This document shows positions 40,575-50,645 of a stretch of 64,000 nt of DNA, one piece after another. The notes beneath the pieces were generated by a model, which did not search any database, was not told the origin of the DNA, and was given only the letters and a program-made list of their open reading frames with translations. How positions within the stretch are numbered: the first letter of the stretch is position 1; each line of letters starts with the position of its first letter. A program made the position numbers and the translations under genes. The DNA comes from Betaproteobacteria bacterium (lineage in GTDB: Bacteria; Pseudomonadota; Gammaproteobacteria; Burkholderiales; SG8-39), in the NCBI GenBank assembly GCA_005881595.1, contig VBBY01000005.1, forward strand, positions 1 to 64,000, given 5' to 3'.

Positions 40575-43007
40575 GTGGGCGGCATGCTGCGCCTGCTGCT
40601 GCTCGGCTCTCATCGCCCGCGCGGCCGCGCGCTGCTCTCGGTCCTCGGCATCGCCCTCGGTGTCGCGCTCGGCTACGGCGTGTACCTGGTCAACCGCGCC
40701 GCGGTGGACGAGCTCGCCGCGGCGGTGCGCGGCCTCGCCGGCGAGGCGGACCTGGAAGTAAGGGGCGGGCGCGGCGGATTTCCGGACTCGCTCTATCCGG
40801 CCATCGCCAGGCTCCCCGGCGTCGCCTCGGCGAGCCCCGGGCTGGAGCTCGACGCCGGCCTGGCGGGCAGCGAGCGGACCATTCGGCTGATCGGCATCGA
40901 TGCGCTGCGCGAGCGGCGGCCGGAGCTGCTGACGCCCGACAGGGTCCTCCTCTCGGCGGCCGCTGCCGAGCTCGCGAAAGGCGATCGGCTGCGGCTGGTC
41001 GTCGGGCACCGGACAGTCGAGCTGCAGGTCGGCGGGGTCGTGGACCTCAAAGGCGTGGAGGCGCTGACCGACATCGCCACCGCGCAGTGGCGGCTCGAGC
41101 GCCTCGGCCAGCTGAACCGCCTCGATGTGCGCCTGAAGCGCGGGGCCGACCGCGAGGCAGTGCGGCTGCGCATCGCCGCCCTGCTGCCGCCCGGCGTTCA
41201 CGTGGCTCCGGTGCAAGCGCTCGAGCAGGCGAGCAGCTATCCCTCGCGCGCCTACCGCGTGAACCTCGACGTGCTCGCCATGGTGGCGCTCTTCACGGGA
41301 GGCTTCCTGGTGTTCTCGGCGCAGGCCCTGCAGGTCGCGCGGCGCCGCGGCGAGCATGCGCTGCTGCGGGTGCTGGGATTGCGGCGGCGCGGCGTTTTGC
41401 AGCTGGTCTTGCTGGAGGCTGCCGCGCTCGGCGCAATCGGCGGCCTGGCCGGCCTTGGACTCGGCTATGCGCTGGCGCTTGCGGCGGTGCGCGCGTCGGG
41501 CGCTGACCTCGGCGCCGGGGTGTTCCGGGGTCTTTCACCCAAGCTGGATTTTTCCTTGATCCCTGCATGTTTTTATCTGGCCGCAGGAATCGCCGTGGCT
41601 GTAGCCGGAGCGCTGCTTCCGGCGCGAGACGCGGCGCGCCAGGCGCCGGCACAGGCGCTGAAGGCGGGCGACGAGCAGCGCCTGTTCGCGCGGCTGTCGT
41701 CGCCCTGGCCCGGGCTGGCTTGCATCCTGGCTGGCGCCGCGCTGGCGCAGCTCGGACCGGTCGGCGGGCTGCCGATCTATGGCTACGCCGCCATCGGCTG
41801 CCTGCTCGTCGGCAGCATCGCGCTCATGCCGAGGCTCTCGCAGGCGGTGTTCGACGCGCTGCCTCTGCCGCGCTCGCCAGGCCTCGCGCTCGCGCTGGCC
41901 CAGCTGCGCGGCGCACCGGGGCAGGCGGCCGTGAGCCTCGCCGCGATCGTCGCCAGCTTCTCGCTGATGGCCGCGATGGCGATCATGGTCGCGTCGTTCC
42001 GGCAGTCCGTCGATGACTGGCTCAACACGGTGCTGCCGGCCGAGCTGTACTTGCGCACCAGCCATGCCGGCGACACCGGCTACCTCGAGCCCGGGTTCGA
42101 GGCGCGCGTGCGCGCGCTGCCGCAGGTGGCGCGCGCCGACTTTCTGCGCTCGGGCCGCATCCTCCTCGATCCCTCTCGTCCGCCGCTCGTGCTGATCGCG
42201 CGCGATCGCGCCGAGAAGGCGTTTCCGAAAGTTGGCCGGCAGTATGCGCGCCGGGCGGGCGACCCTGCTGCGGTGTGGATCAGCGAGGCGGTCAGCGATC
42301 TGTACGGCTTTTCTCCGGGCCGGAAAATCCAGCTGCCCGTCAACGGCCAAAGCATCACGTTCGTGGTTGCGGGAGCGTTCCGCGATTACGCCCGCCAGCA
42401 CGGCTCGGTTCTCATCGATCGCGCCGATTACGCCGCGCTCACCGGCGACCGGCGCGTGAACGACGCGGCGCTATGGCTCACGCCGGGCGCGACGCCGGCC
42501 CAGGCGATGGACGCGATCCGCGCGCTGCCCGGAGCCGCCGGGGTCGACCTCGCCACGCCGGGGGAGATCCGGCAGCTGTCGCTGCGCATCTTCGACCGCA
42601 GCTTCGCCGTCACCTATGCGATGGAGGCCGTGGCGATGCTGGTCGGCCTGTTCGGGCTCTCGTCCAGCCTCGGCGCCATCGTGCTCGCGCGGCGGCGCGA
42701 GTTCGGCATGCTGCGCCACCTCGGCCTCACCCGTGCGCAGATCCGCGCCATGCTCGCCGCGGAAGGCGGGCTGCTCGCTCTGCTCGGCGCGCTCGCCGGC
42801 CTTGCGGCGGGAGCTGCCATCAGCCTGGTTCTGGTCTACGTGGTGAACCGCCAGTCGTTCAACTGGAGCATGGAGCTGCATCCACCGTACGGGTTGTTGG
42901 GTGTTTTGATTTTGATACTCGTCGGTCTTGCAGTCTTTACGGCGATTCTCTCCGGAAAGGAAGCGATGGGAATCGGGCCGGTTCGAGCGGTGCGCGAGGA
43001 CTGGTGA
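40575..43007 (+). CDS. FtsX/LolCE-type ABC transporter permease
   Basis: 810 aa; two FtsX-like halves (AREFGMLRHLGLTRAQIRAMLAAEG). Confidence 0.9.
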   Translation: MGGMLRLLLLGSHRPRGRALLSVLGIALGVALGYGVYLVNRAAVDELAAAVRGLAGEADLEVRGGRGGFPDSLYPAIARLPGVASASPGLELDAGLAGSERTIRLIGIDALRERRPELLTPDRVLLSAAAAELAKGDRLRLVVGHRTVELQVGGVVDLKGVEALTDIATAQWRLERLGQLNRLDVRLKRGADREAVRLRIAALLPPGVHVAPVQALEQASSYPSRAYRVNLDVLAMVALFTGGFLVFSAQALQVARRRGEHALLRVLGLRRRGVLQLVLLEAAALGAIGGLAGLGLGYALALAAVRASGADLGAGVFRGLSPKLDFSLIPACFYLAAGIAVAVAGALLPARDAARQAPAQALKAGDEQRLFARLSSPWPGLACILAGAALAQLGPVGGLPIYGYAAIGCLLVGSIALMPRLSQAVFDALPLPRSPGLALALAQLRGAPGQAAVSLAAIVASFSLMAAMAIMVASFRQSVDDWLNTVLPAELYLRTSHAGDTGYLEPGFEARVRALPQVARADFLRSGRILLDPSRPPLVLIARDRAEKAFPKVGRQYARRAGDPAAVWISEAVSDLYGFSPGRKIQLPVNGQSITFVVAGAFRDYARQHGSVLIDRADYAALTGDRRVNDAALWLTPGATPAQAMDAIRALPGAAGVDLATPGEIRQLSLRIFDRSFAVTYAMEAVAMLVGLFGLSSSLGAIVLARRREFGMLRHLGLTRAQIRAMLAAEGGLLALLGALAGLAAGAAISLVLVYVVNRQSFNWSMELHPPYGLLGVLILILVGLAVFTAILSGKEAMGIGPVRAVREDW

Positions 43008-43975
43008 AAAGAAGGGATTTCTTCAAGCTGCTCGCGCTGGCGGCGTATCCCAAGGTCGTTCCGCACCATCGCCTGCAGTTCCCGCGCGATCACGGCGCGC
43101 ATCCCGAGTACCGCACCGAGTGGTGGTACGTCACCGGCTGGCTCGACGGGCCGATGGGCTTCCAGGTCACCTTCTTCCGCGCGCGGCCGCAGGAACAGTC
43201 CGACAACCCGAGCAGCTTCAATCCGCGCCAGGTATTGCTGGCCCACGCCGCCATCGCCGATCCGAAGCGCGGCCGCCTGATCCACGAGGAGCGCGCGGCG
43301 CGCGCCGGTTTCACGCTCGCGCACGCCGAGACCGGGCGCACCGGCGTCTGGATCGACGACTGGCGGCTGGTGCTCGAGGGGGACAAGTACCACTCGCAGA
43401 TCGCAGCGCGCGAGTTCGACCTGGACTTGACGTTTTTCACTTCCGATCGCCCTTTATTGCAGGGCGAGGCGGGCTTCAGCCGAAAGGGTCATCGTCCCGA
43501 GGAAGCCAGCTACTACTACAGCCGGCCCCACCTGCACGTCGCCGGCAGCGTCAACGGCAGGCAGATCGACGGAGCCGCCTGGCTCGACCACGAATGGTCG
43601 AGCGCCTACCTCGCCCCCGAGGCCGCCGGCTGGGACTGGACCGGGATCAACCTGTTCGACGGCGGCTCGCTGACGGCGTTCCGCATGCGCGGGAAAAAGG
43701 ACGGCGTGCATTACGCGCCGCCGGGCGTGTCGTTCGAGCCGGTCCGCCTGTGGAAATCGCCGCGCACTGGAGTGGAATACCCAGTGTCTATGAAAGTAAA
43801 AAATGGAAACACCGAGTTACTGCTCGAACCGTTGATGGATGACCAGGAGCTCGACGCTCGCACGAGCGCGGGGACGATCTACTGGGAAGGCGCGGTGCGC
43901 GCTTTCGACGGCAGGAACGAAGTCGGCCGCGGCTACCTGGAGCTCACCGGGTACTGGCGGCCCATGTCCCTGTGA
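43004..43975 (+). CDS. AttH/carotenoid 1,2-hydratase-like lipocalin protein, Tat-like signal
   Basis: VKRRDFFKLLALAAYP; FPRDHGAHPEYRTEWWYVTGWL; overlaps permease stop by 4 nt. Confidence 0.88.
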   Translation: MKRRDFFKLLALAAYPKVVPHHRLQFPRDHGAHPEYRTEWWYVTGWLDGPMGFQVTFFRARPQEQSDNPSSFNPRQVLLAHAAIADPKRGRLIHEERAARAGFTLAHAETGRTGVWIDDWRLVLEGDKYHSQIAAREFDLDLTFFTSDRPLLQGEAGFSRKGHRPEEASYYYSRPHLHVAGSVNGRQIDGAAWLDHEWSSAYLAPEAAGWDWTGINLFDGGSLTAFRMRGKKDGVHYAPPGVSFEPVRLWKSPRTGVEYPVSMKVKNGNTELLLEPLMDDQELDARTSAGTIYWEGAVRAFDGRNEVGRGYLELTGYWRPMSL

Positions 43976-44807
43976 GAATGAGGCCGATGCCGGCGAAGTG
44001 GTACCAGCCCGGCAGCTCGCCGAGGAACAGCGCCGAAAGCGCCACTCCCATCGCCGGCATCAGGTGCAGCGTCGCGCCGGCCCGGGCTGCGCCGAGGCGC
44101 GTCACCACGTAGCTCCACCCGGCATATGCGAGGAGCAGCGAGCCGATCCCCGAGTAGAGCACCGCGAGCGTACCCTGCGCTGTCAACCGCATGTCATAAG
44201 CCGTGGTTTCCCATGCCAGCCAGGGAAGCATGTAGACCAGGCCGAAACCGCACACCATGGTGAGAAGCTCGGCGATGTCGAGCGGATCGCGCCTCACGCG
44301 CAGCAGCACGGTGTAGCCGGCCCACATCAGCATCGACGCGACCGCCATCAGGTCGCCGATGTTGAACGCAACCAGGTGGACCTTGCCCTGCGTGGCGATC
44401 AACGCCACGCCGCTGAACGAGATCATCACGCCGGCCCATTGCGCGAGGCGGATGCGCTCGCCGAGCGGCGCGGCGAGCAGCAGGATGAAGATCGGCGTGA
44501 CGGAAAGGTACAGGATGCCGCTCGTCGCCGTGGTGTAGTGCAGGCCGAGCCACTGCAGCGCGAGGTGCGGGCCGCCGCCGGCGAGGCCGAGGGATGCAAG
44601 CACGATCCAATCGCGCCGTTTCGTCAGAGGGAGCTTGCCGGTCAGACCCTTGAACGTGAACGGCAGCAGAATCGCCAGCACCAGGATCAGGCGCCCGACG
44701 GTGGCGAGCGCCGGGCCGATCTCCTCGCGCGCCGCGCGCGCGACGATCCAGTTGCCGGACCACAGCAGCAGCGTGGCGAAGAGGACGAGCCAGGCAGCGA
44801 AACGCAT
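43944..44807 (-). CDS. EamA/DMT-family transporter
   Basis: 287 aa; 10-TM pattern, two EamA halves. Confidence 0.88.
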   Translation of the reverse strand: MRFAAWLVLFATLLLWSGNWIVARAAREEIGPALATVGRLILVLAILLPFTFKGLTGKLPLTKRRDWIVLASLGLAGGGPHLALQWLGLHYTTATSGILYLSVTPIFILLLAAPLGERIRLAQWAGVMISFSGVALIATQGKVHLVAFNIGDLMAVASMLMWAGYTVLLRVRRDPLDIAELLTMVCGFGLVYMLPWLAWETTAYDMRLTAQGTLAVLYSGIGSLLLAYAGWSYVVTRLGAARAGATLHLMPAMGVALSALFLGELPGWYHFAGIGLILTGTWAASTR

Positions 44808-44828
44808 GCGCAGGCGATTATCGCCTGC

Positions 44829-45611
44829 ATGCTAAGCTCGACCATGCCTCGCGTAACGGCCGCGGGCCGCTCGCTCGAGTATGAATGGGTCGGGACACAG
44901 CGGAGCGGCAGGCCGGTGCTGGTGTTCCTGCACGAAGGTCTCGGCTCGATCCGGCAGTGGCGCGACTTCCCGCAAAACGTGGCCCAAGCCCTCGGCTGCG
45001 GCGCGCTCGTCTACGACCGCTATGGCTACGGGCAGTCCGACGTGCTGCAGGAACCCAGACGCAGCGTGCGATTCATGCACGACGAAGCCCTGCTTTCCCT
45101 GCCCGAAGTTCTTTCCCGCCTGAGAGTCGAAAATCCCGTCCTGGTCGGCCACTCCGACGGCGCTTCCATTTCCCTGATCCATGCAGGAGCCGGGCACAAG
45201 GTGAAGGCCGTGGTGGCGATGGCGCCGCACGTGTTCGTCGAGGAGATCTGCATTCGCTCGATCGTCGGGGCCGCGCGCGCTTTTGAAGCCACCGAGCTGC
45301 CGGACAAGCTCGGGCGCTACCACCGCGACGCGAAGAAAACCTTCTACGGCTGGGCCGACGTCTGGCGCGATCCCGAGTTCACGCGCTGGGACATCACCGA
45401 ATACCTTCCCCGGATCGGCTGCCCGGTGCTGGCGATTCAGGGCCGCGGCGACGAGTACGGCACGATGGCGCAGCTCGACGCGATCGAGCAGCGGGCAGGC
45501 GGCCCCTGCGAGGTGATGAAGCTCACCGACTGCGGGCACGCTCCGTTCCGGGATCAGCCGGAGAAGACGCTCTCAGCCGTCACCGCGTTCCTCGACAGGC
45601 TGAAAGCATGA
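44829..45611 (+). CDS. Alpha/beta hydrolase
   Basis: VLVGHSDGASISL nucleophile elbow; DRYGYGQSD. Confidence 0.9.
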   Translation: MLSSTMPRVTAAGRSLEYEWVGTQRSGRPVLVFLHEGLGSIRQWRDFPQNVAQALGCGALVYDRYGYGQSDVLQEPRRSVRFMHDEALLSLPEVLSRLRVENPVLVGHSDGASISLIHAGAGHKVKAVVAMAPHVFVEEICIRSIVGAARAFEATELPDKLGRYHRDAKKTFYGWADVWRDPEFTRWDITEYLPRIGCPVLAIQGRGDEYGTMAQLDAIEQRAGGPCEVMKLTDCGHAPFRDQPEKTLSAVTAFLDRLKA

Positions 45612-46801
45612 ATCGCAACGATCCGCTCGTCATCTCGCTCATCGCCCTCGGCCACGCGACCAGCCACTTCATGCAGCTCGTGCTGCCGCCGCTCTTTCCG
45701 TTGATGCGCGAGGAGCTCGGCGTGACGTATGCGACGCTCGGCATGGTGGCGGCGGTGTTCTACGCCGTCTCGGCGCTGCTCCAGCCCCTCGCGGGGTTCG
45801 TCGTCGACCGCTACGGCGGCCGCGGCGTGCTGCTCGGCGGCATCACGCTAATGAGCCTCGGCACGGCGTTGATGAGCCTCGCGCACGGTCCCGGCCTGCT
45901 GCTGCTGGGCGCGTCTCTCTCGGGACTGGGCAACAGCGTATTCCATCCGGCCGATTTTGCGATCCTGAACGGCCGCGTGAGCCCGCCGCGGCTCGGCTAT
46001 GCCTTCAGCGCGCACGGCGTGGCCGGCTCGCTCGGCTTCGCCATCGCGCCGGTGTTCAGCGCCACGCTGGCGAGCCTCTTCGACTGGCACACAGCGCTGC
46101 TTGCCGGGGCCGGGGTGGCGTGCGCCGTGTTTCTGCTTTTGCTGCTCAACATGAATCAGCTCGCTTTCGTGCATGAAAAGCGCAGCCAGGTGAAAACCCC
46201 ATTCATGAACGACGCCCGCGTGCTGCTGTCAGGGCGCGTGGTGGCGTGCTTCCTGTTCTTCGCGCTGCACGCCGCGGCGCTCACCGGCCTGATGAGTTTC
46301 GGGGTCGCGGCGATGAACGAGCAGTTCGGCGTCGCCGCCACCCTGGCGTCCACCGCGGTCGCGGCGTACATGGTGGGCTCCGCGGGCGGCATGCTCCTCG
46401 GCGGGTTCGTCGCGTCGCGCGCTTCCCGTCCCGACTTCGTGGCGGCCGCCGGCATGGTGATCTCGGCGTGCGTGATGCTGAGCGTCGCGGCAGGCGCGAT
46501 TCCGGGAGCAGGGCTGCCCGCGGCGTTGGCGGCCGCCGGCATCGCGGTCGGCCTGACCTATCCGTCGCGCGACCTGATCGTGCGCGCCGCGACGCCGCCG
46601 GGTGCGACGGGGCGGGTGTACGGCTTCGTGTATTCCGGGCTCGACGTCGGGTCGTTCGCGACGCCGGTGTTCTATGGCTGGCTGATGGATCACAGCCTGC
46701 CGCACGGCGTGTTCTACGCGATCTTCGGCTTCACGCTGCTCGCGATGTTTACGGTATTGCAGTTGCCGGGCCGCAGGCCCGCTGCTATTCAGCGTATCTG
46801 A
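45608..46801 (+). CDS. MFS transporter
   Basis: 397 aa; 12-TM, VVDRYGGRGVLLGG loop. Confidence 0.88.
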   Translation: MNRNDPLVISLIALGHATSHFMQLVLPPLFPLMREELGVTYATLGMVAAVFYAVSALLQPLAGFVVDRYGGRGVLLGGITLMSLGTALMSLAHGPGLLLLGASLSGLGNSVFHPADFAILNGRVSPPRLGYAFSAHGVAGSLGFAIAPVFSATLASLFDWHTALLAGAGVACAVFLLLLLNMNQLAFVHEKRSQVKTPFMNDARVLLSGRVVACFLFFALHAAALTGLMSFGVAAMNEQFGVAATLASTAVAAYMVGSAGGMLLGGFVASRASRPDFVAAAGMVISACVMLSVAAGAIPGAGLPAALAAAGIAVGLTYPSRDLIVRAATPPGATGRVYGFVYSGLDVGSFATPVFYGWLMDHSLPHGVFYAIFGFTLLAMFTVLQLPGRRPAAIQRI

Positions 46802-47564
46802 TCCCGCGGCGTTCGAGCATGCGCAGGAGCGCGGGCCAGTCCTTCTGCTGCGCCGGGCGGCTCTCGCGGCTGAACTGCTGCGCCGCGGTGTCCGCCGCCG
46901 CCTGCGACATCAGCTGCACGTTGTGCAGGCCGCCGGCCATCGCGTCGATCTGGATCTGGCAGGCGCAGTCGAGGTAGTACATCAGCTCGAACGCCTCGCG
47001 CACGGTCTCGCCGAGCGTGAGCAGGCCGTGGTTGCGCAGGATCATCGCCTTGGCGGTCTTGCCGAGGTCGCGCGCCATGCGGCTGCGCTCATCCATCTCG
47101 AGCGCGATGCCCTCGTAGTCGTGGTAGGCGACCTGCTGCTGCACCATCATCGCGTGCTGGCTGATGGGCAGCAGGCCGCACTTGTGCGCCGACACCGCCA
47201 CGCCGGCACGCGTGTGGGTGTGGAGCACGCAGTTGATCTCGGGGCGCGCCTCGTGCATGCAGCCGTGGATCACGAAGCCGGCCTCGTTGTAGCCCAGGCC
47301 CGTCGGATCGTCCAGCACCTTGCCGTGCGGATCGACCTTCACCAGGTTCGACGCGGTGATCTCGTCGAACATCAGCCCGTAGGGATTGACTAGGAAGTCC
47401 TCGGCACCGGGCACGCGCGCAGAGAAGTGCGTGTAGATGAGGTCGGTCCACTTGAAGATCGCCGCGAGCTGATAGGCGGCGGCCAGATCGACGCGCACGT
47501 CCCACTCTTCCTTGCTGACGCGCTCGCGCAGGGGGGTGGACTTGAACTGCAGGTTGGCGGCCAT
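46785..47564 (-). CDS. Class II aldolase/adducin family protein
   Basis: LIYTHFSARVPG, VLHTHTRAGVAVS, RNHGLLTLG. Confidence 0.92.
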   Translation of the reverse strand: MAANLQFKSTPLRERVSKEEWDVRVDLAAAYQLAAIFKWTDLIYTHFSARVPGAEDFLVNPYGLMFDEITASNLVKVDPHGKVLDDPTGLGYNEAGFVIHGCMHEARPEINCVLHTHTRAGVAVSAHKCGLLPISQHAMMVQQQVAYHDYEGIALEMDERSRMARDLGKTAKAMILRNHGLLTLGETVREAFELMYYLDCACQIQIDAMAGGLHNVQLMSQAAADTAAQQFSRESRPAQQKDWPALLRMLERRGIRYAE

Positions 47565-47577
47565 GGGGCTCTCCGGT

Positions 47578-48507
47578 TCAGGCGGCAATCATAACCCGGC
47601 TTTCGACGGCGTCCAGCGCATCGAGAAGCAGGCCGGGATGGTTCTGCTTTAACAGGGCGGAATCCGAAAGCAGGCGCCGCCACAGCCTCGCGCGCGGGTG
47701 GCCGTGATAGAGCCCGAGCATGTGGCGCGTGACCTGCCGCAGGGAGGCGACGGTTTTCGCATAGCCGGCCATCCTCTTCACTACGTCTGCGCGCGTTTTC
47801 CCCGCATCGGCGAGCAGCCAGGGATTGTGATACGCGGCCCGGCCGAGCATTACCCCGTCCACGTGCGCCAGATGCTCCTCGATTTGCTGCCTGGAGGTGA
47901 TGCCGCCGTTGATCACGATTTCGAGCTGCGGAAAGTCCTGCTTCAGCCGATAGACGTATTCGTACTTGAGCGGCGGCACCTCGCGGTTCTCCTTCGGCGA
48001 GAGGCCCTTAAGGATGGCATTGCGCGCGTGCACGATGAAGGTCTCGCAGCCCGCCGCGGCGACCGTGGCGACGAAGTTCCTGAGAAAAGCGTAATCCTCG
48101 ATCCGGTCGACGCCGGTTCGATGCTTCACCGTGACCGGAATGCCGGCTTCCTGCCTGATTCTCGAAACGCATTCTGCGACCAGCGCGGGCTCGGCCATCA
48201 GGCAGGCGCCGAAAGCGCCTTTCTGCACCCGCTCGCTCGGGCAGCCGATGTTGAGGTTGATCTCATCGTAGCCGTAGTCCGCGCCGAGCTTCGCGCAGCG
48301 GGCGAGATCCTCGGGGTCGCTGCCTCCGAGCTGCAGGCCGACCGGGTGCTCCGCGCGATCGAAAGCCAGATGCTGCTCGACGTCGCCGTGGATCAGCGCG
48401 CCGCAGGTGATCATCTCGGTATAGAGCCGGGCGCGCGAGCAGACCTGCCTGAGGAAGTACCGGCAGTGGCGGTCGGTGAGATCCATCATCGGCGCAACGA
48501 GAATCAT
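47578..48507 (-). CDS. dusA: tRNA-dihydrouridine synthase A
   Basis: LGGSDPEDLARCAKLGADYGYDEINLNIGCPSERVQKGAFGACLM. Confidence 0.95.
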   Translation of the reverse strand: MILVAPMMDLTDRHCRYFLRQVCSRARLYTEMITCGALIHGDVEQHLAFDRAEHPVGLQLGGSDPEDLARCAKLGADYGYDEINLNIGCPSERVQKGAFGACLMAEPALVAECVSRIRQEAGIPVTVKHRTGVDRIEDYAFLRNFVATVAAAGCETFIVHARNAILKGLSPKENREVPPLKYEYVYRLKQDFPQLEIVINGGITSRQQIEEHLAHVDGVMLGRAAYHNPWLLADAGKTRADVVKRMAGYAKTVASLRQVTRHMLGLYHGHPRARLWRRLLSDSALLKQNHPGLLLDALDAVESRVMIAA

Positions 48508-49481
48508 CGATATTGTCCCGAAGCCGCAGCGCGCGCCCGGATCAGGCCGAACAGGCTCTCGGTAAACGGCGCGCTCACATCAGCTTTCTTCGCGATCTCG
48601 AGGGTGCCCGCCAGCAGGCCGTCGATCTCGAGGGGCTTGCCCGCCTCCATGTCCTGCAGCATGGAGGTCTTGAACTTGCCGAGGTGGCGGGCCATGTCGA
48701 TGCGCGCCTCGGGGTCGATGTCGGCGTCGACGCCGACTGCGCGGCCGATGGCGAGCACCTCGCGAATGACCTGCACCATGTAGGCCTTGATCTCCGGGTC
48801 CTCGATCAGCCGGTCGGCCGTCGTCATGGTCAGCGCCGACACCGGGTTGAAGCTGACGTTGCCCAGCAGCTTCACCCAGAACTCCTTTTCGATGAACTCG
48901 CTCGTCACGGCCTCGAACCCGGCCGCGGCCAGCGCCTCGGCGATGCGCCGGGTGCGGGCGGTGTTCGTGCCGCCGGGCTCGCCGAGGATCAGGCGCCTGC
49001 CCATGTTGTGGCTGATGAGCCCCGGCTCGGGAGTCGAGGCGGCGAGGTGGATCACGCAGCCGACGATGCGGCCGGTCGGCATGGCGCGCGAGAGCTTGCC
49101 GCCGGGATCGAGCGACTCCAGGCGCTCGCGGCCGTTGCCGAATTTCAGGCGGTCGAAAAACCACCACGGCACGCCGTTCATTGCCGTGACGACCGAGGTG
49201 TCTTTGTCGAGCAGAGGTGAAATCGATTCGGCGACGTGCGTAAGGCTTTGCGCCTTCACCGTGACTAATACGTAGTCCTGCGTTCCGAGCTTCGCCGGGT
49301 CGGCTTCGGCCTTGATCCGGAAGGATTCGACCTCACCTTTGCTGCGCACGCGCAGGCCATGGCGCTGGATGGCCTGGAGTTGAGCGCCGCGCGCGACGAC
49401 CGAGACGCCCTGGCCGGAACGCGCGAGCCATGCCGCGATCAAACCACCGATGGCGCCGGCGCCGTAGACGCAAATGCGCAT
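48504..49481 (-). CDS. panE: 2-dehydropantoate 2-reductase
   Basis: [32 protein letters not shown] Rossmann motif; [11 protein letters not shown]. Confidence 0.85.
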   Translation of the reverse strand: MRICVYGAGAIGGLIAAWLARSGQGVSVVARGAQLQAIQRHGLRVRSKGEVESFRIKAEADPAKLGTQDYVLVTVKAQSLTHVAESISPLLDKDTSVVTAMNGVPWWFFDRLKFGNGRERLESLDPGGKLSRAMPTGRIVGCVIHLAASTPEPGLISHNMGRRLILGEPGGTNTARTRRIAEALAAAGFEAVTSEFIEKEFWVKLLGNVSFNPVSALTMTTADRLIEDPEIKAYMVQVIREVLAIGRAVGVDADIDPEARIDMARHLGKFKTSMLQDMEAGKPLEIDGLLAGTLEIAKKADVSAPFTESLFGLIRARAAASGQYR

Positions 49482-49528
49482 GGTGCTATTCTAGGGAAAA
49501 CAGGGACAGACCACGTTTTCGAGGAGTC

Positions 49529-50187
49529 ATGCAGATGTTCTCGTTCAGGAAGAAGATGACCCAGCTGCTGCCATCGCAAAGCACGCTTCCGGGCCGCTCG
49601 ACGCCGCTGCAGGTCCCGGCCGAGCATTTCGTGAATCGGCATGCGCTGAAGCCGCCGTTTCCAGAAGGCCTGCAGCGCGCCGTGTTCGGCATGGGCTGCT
49701 TCTGGGGCGCCGAGCGCCTGTTCTGGAAGACCCCCGGCGTGTACTCGACCGCAGTCGGCTACTCCGGCGGCGAGACGCAGAACCCGACCTACGAGGAAGT
49801 GTGCTCGGGATTGACCAACCACGCCGAAGTGGTGCTGGTGGTCTTTGACCCGAAGATCGTGAGCTACGACGAGCTGCTCAGGGTTTTCTGGGAAGGCCAC
49901 GACCCGACGCAGGGCATGCGCCAGGGCAACGATGCCGGCACGCAGTACCGCTCGGCCATCTATACATATGGTGCGGAGCATTTGAAAGCCGCGCTTTCCT
50001 CACGCGATCGTTTTCAGGAATCCCTGGAAAAGGCAGGATACGGCGCAATCAGCACCGAGATCCGCGAGGCGCCCGAGTTCTACTACGCCGAGGACTATCA
50101 CCAGCAGTACCTCGCCAAGAATCCCGCGGGCTACTGCGGCCTCGGCGGCACCGGCGTGTCCTGCCCGGTTGGAGTCCTCGCCAAGGC

Positions 50188-50191
<4 letters not shown>
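49529..50191 (+). CDS. msrA: Peptide-methionine (S)-S-oxide reductase
   Basis: [41 protein letters not shown]. Confidence 0.96.
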
Positions 50192-50553
<362 letters not shown>

Positions 50554-50645
50554 AGTCCGCCGAAGTGTGCCGTATGTAGAGCACTTAGCCGCTGTGCCGC
50601 AGGACCGCTAGCAAAAAATGCGTCATTGCATGTAGCCTATTACCC

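Noticed and set aside
43839-45611. 590-aa ORF as a single protein
   Set aside because: Only the C-terminal part from 44829 is a coherent alpha/beta hydrolase; upstream part is antisense shadow of the EamA gene
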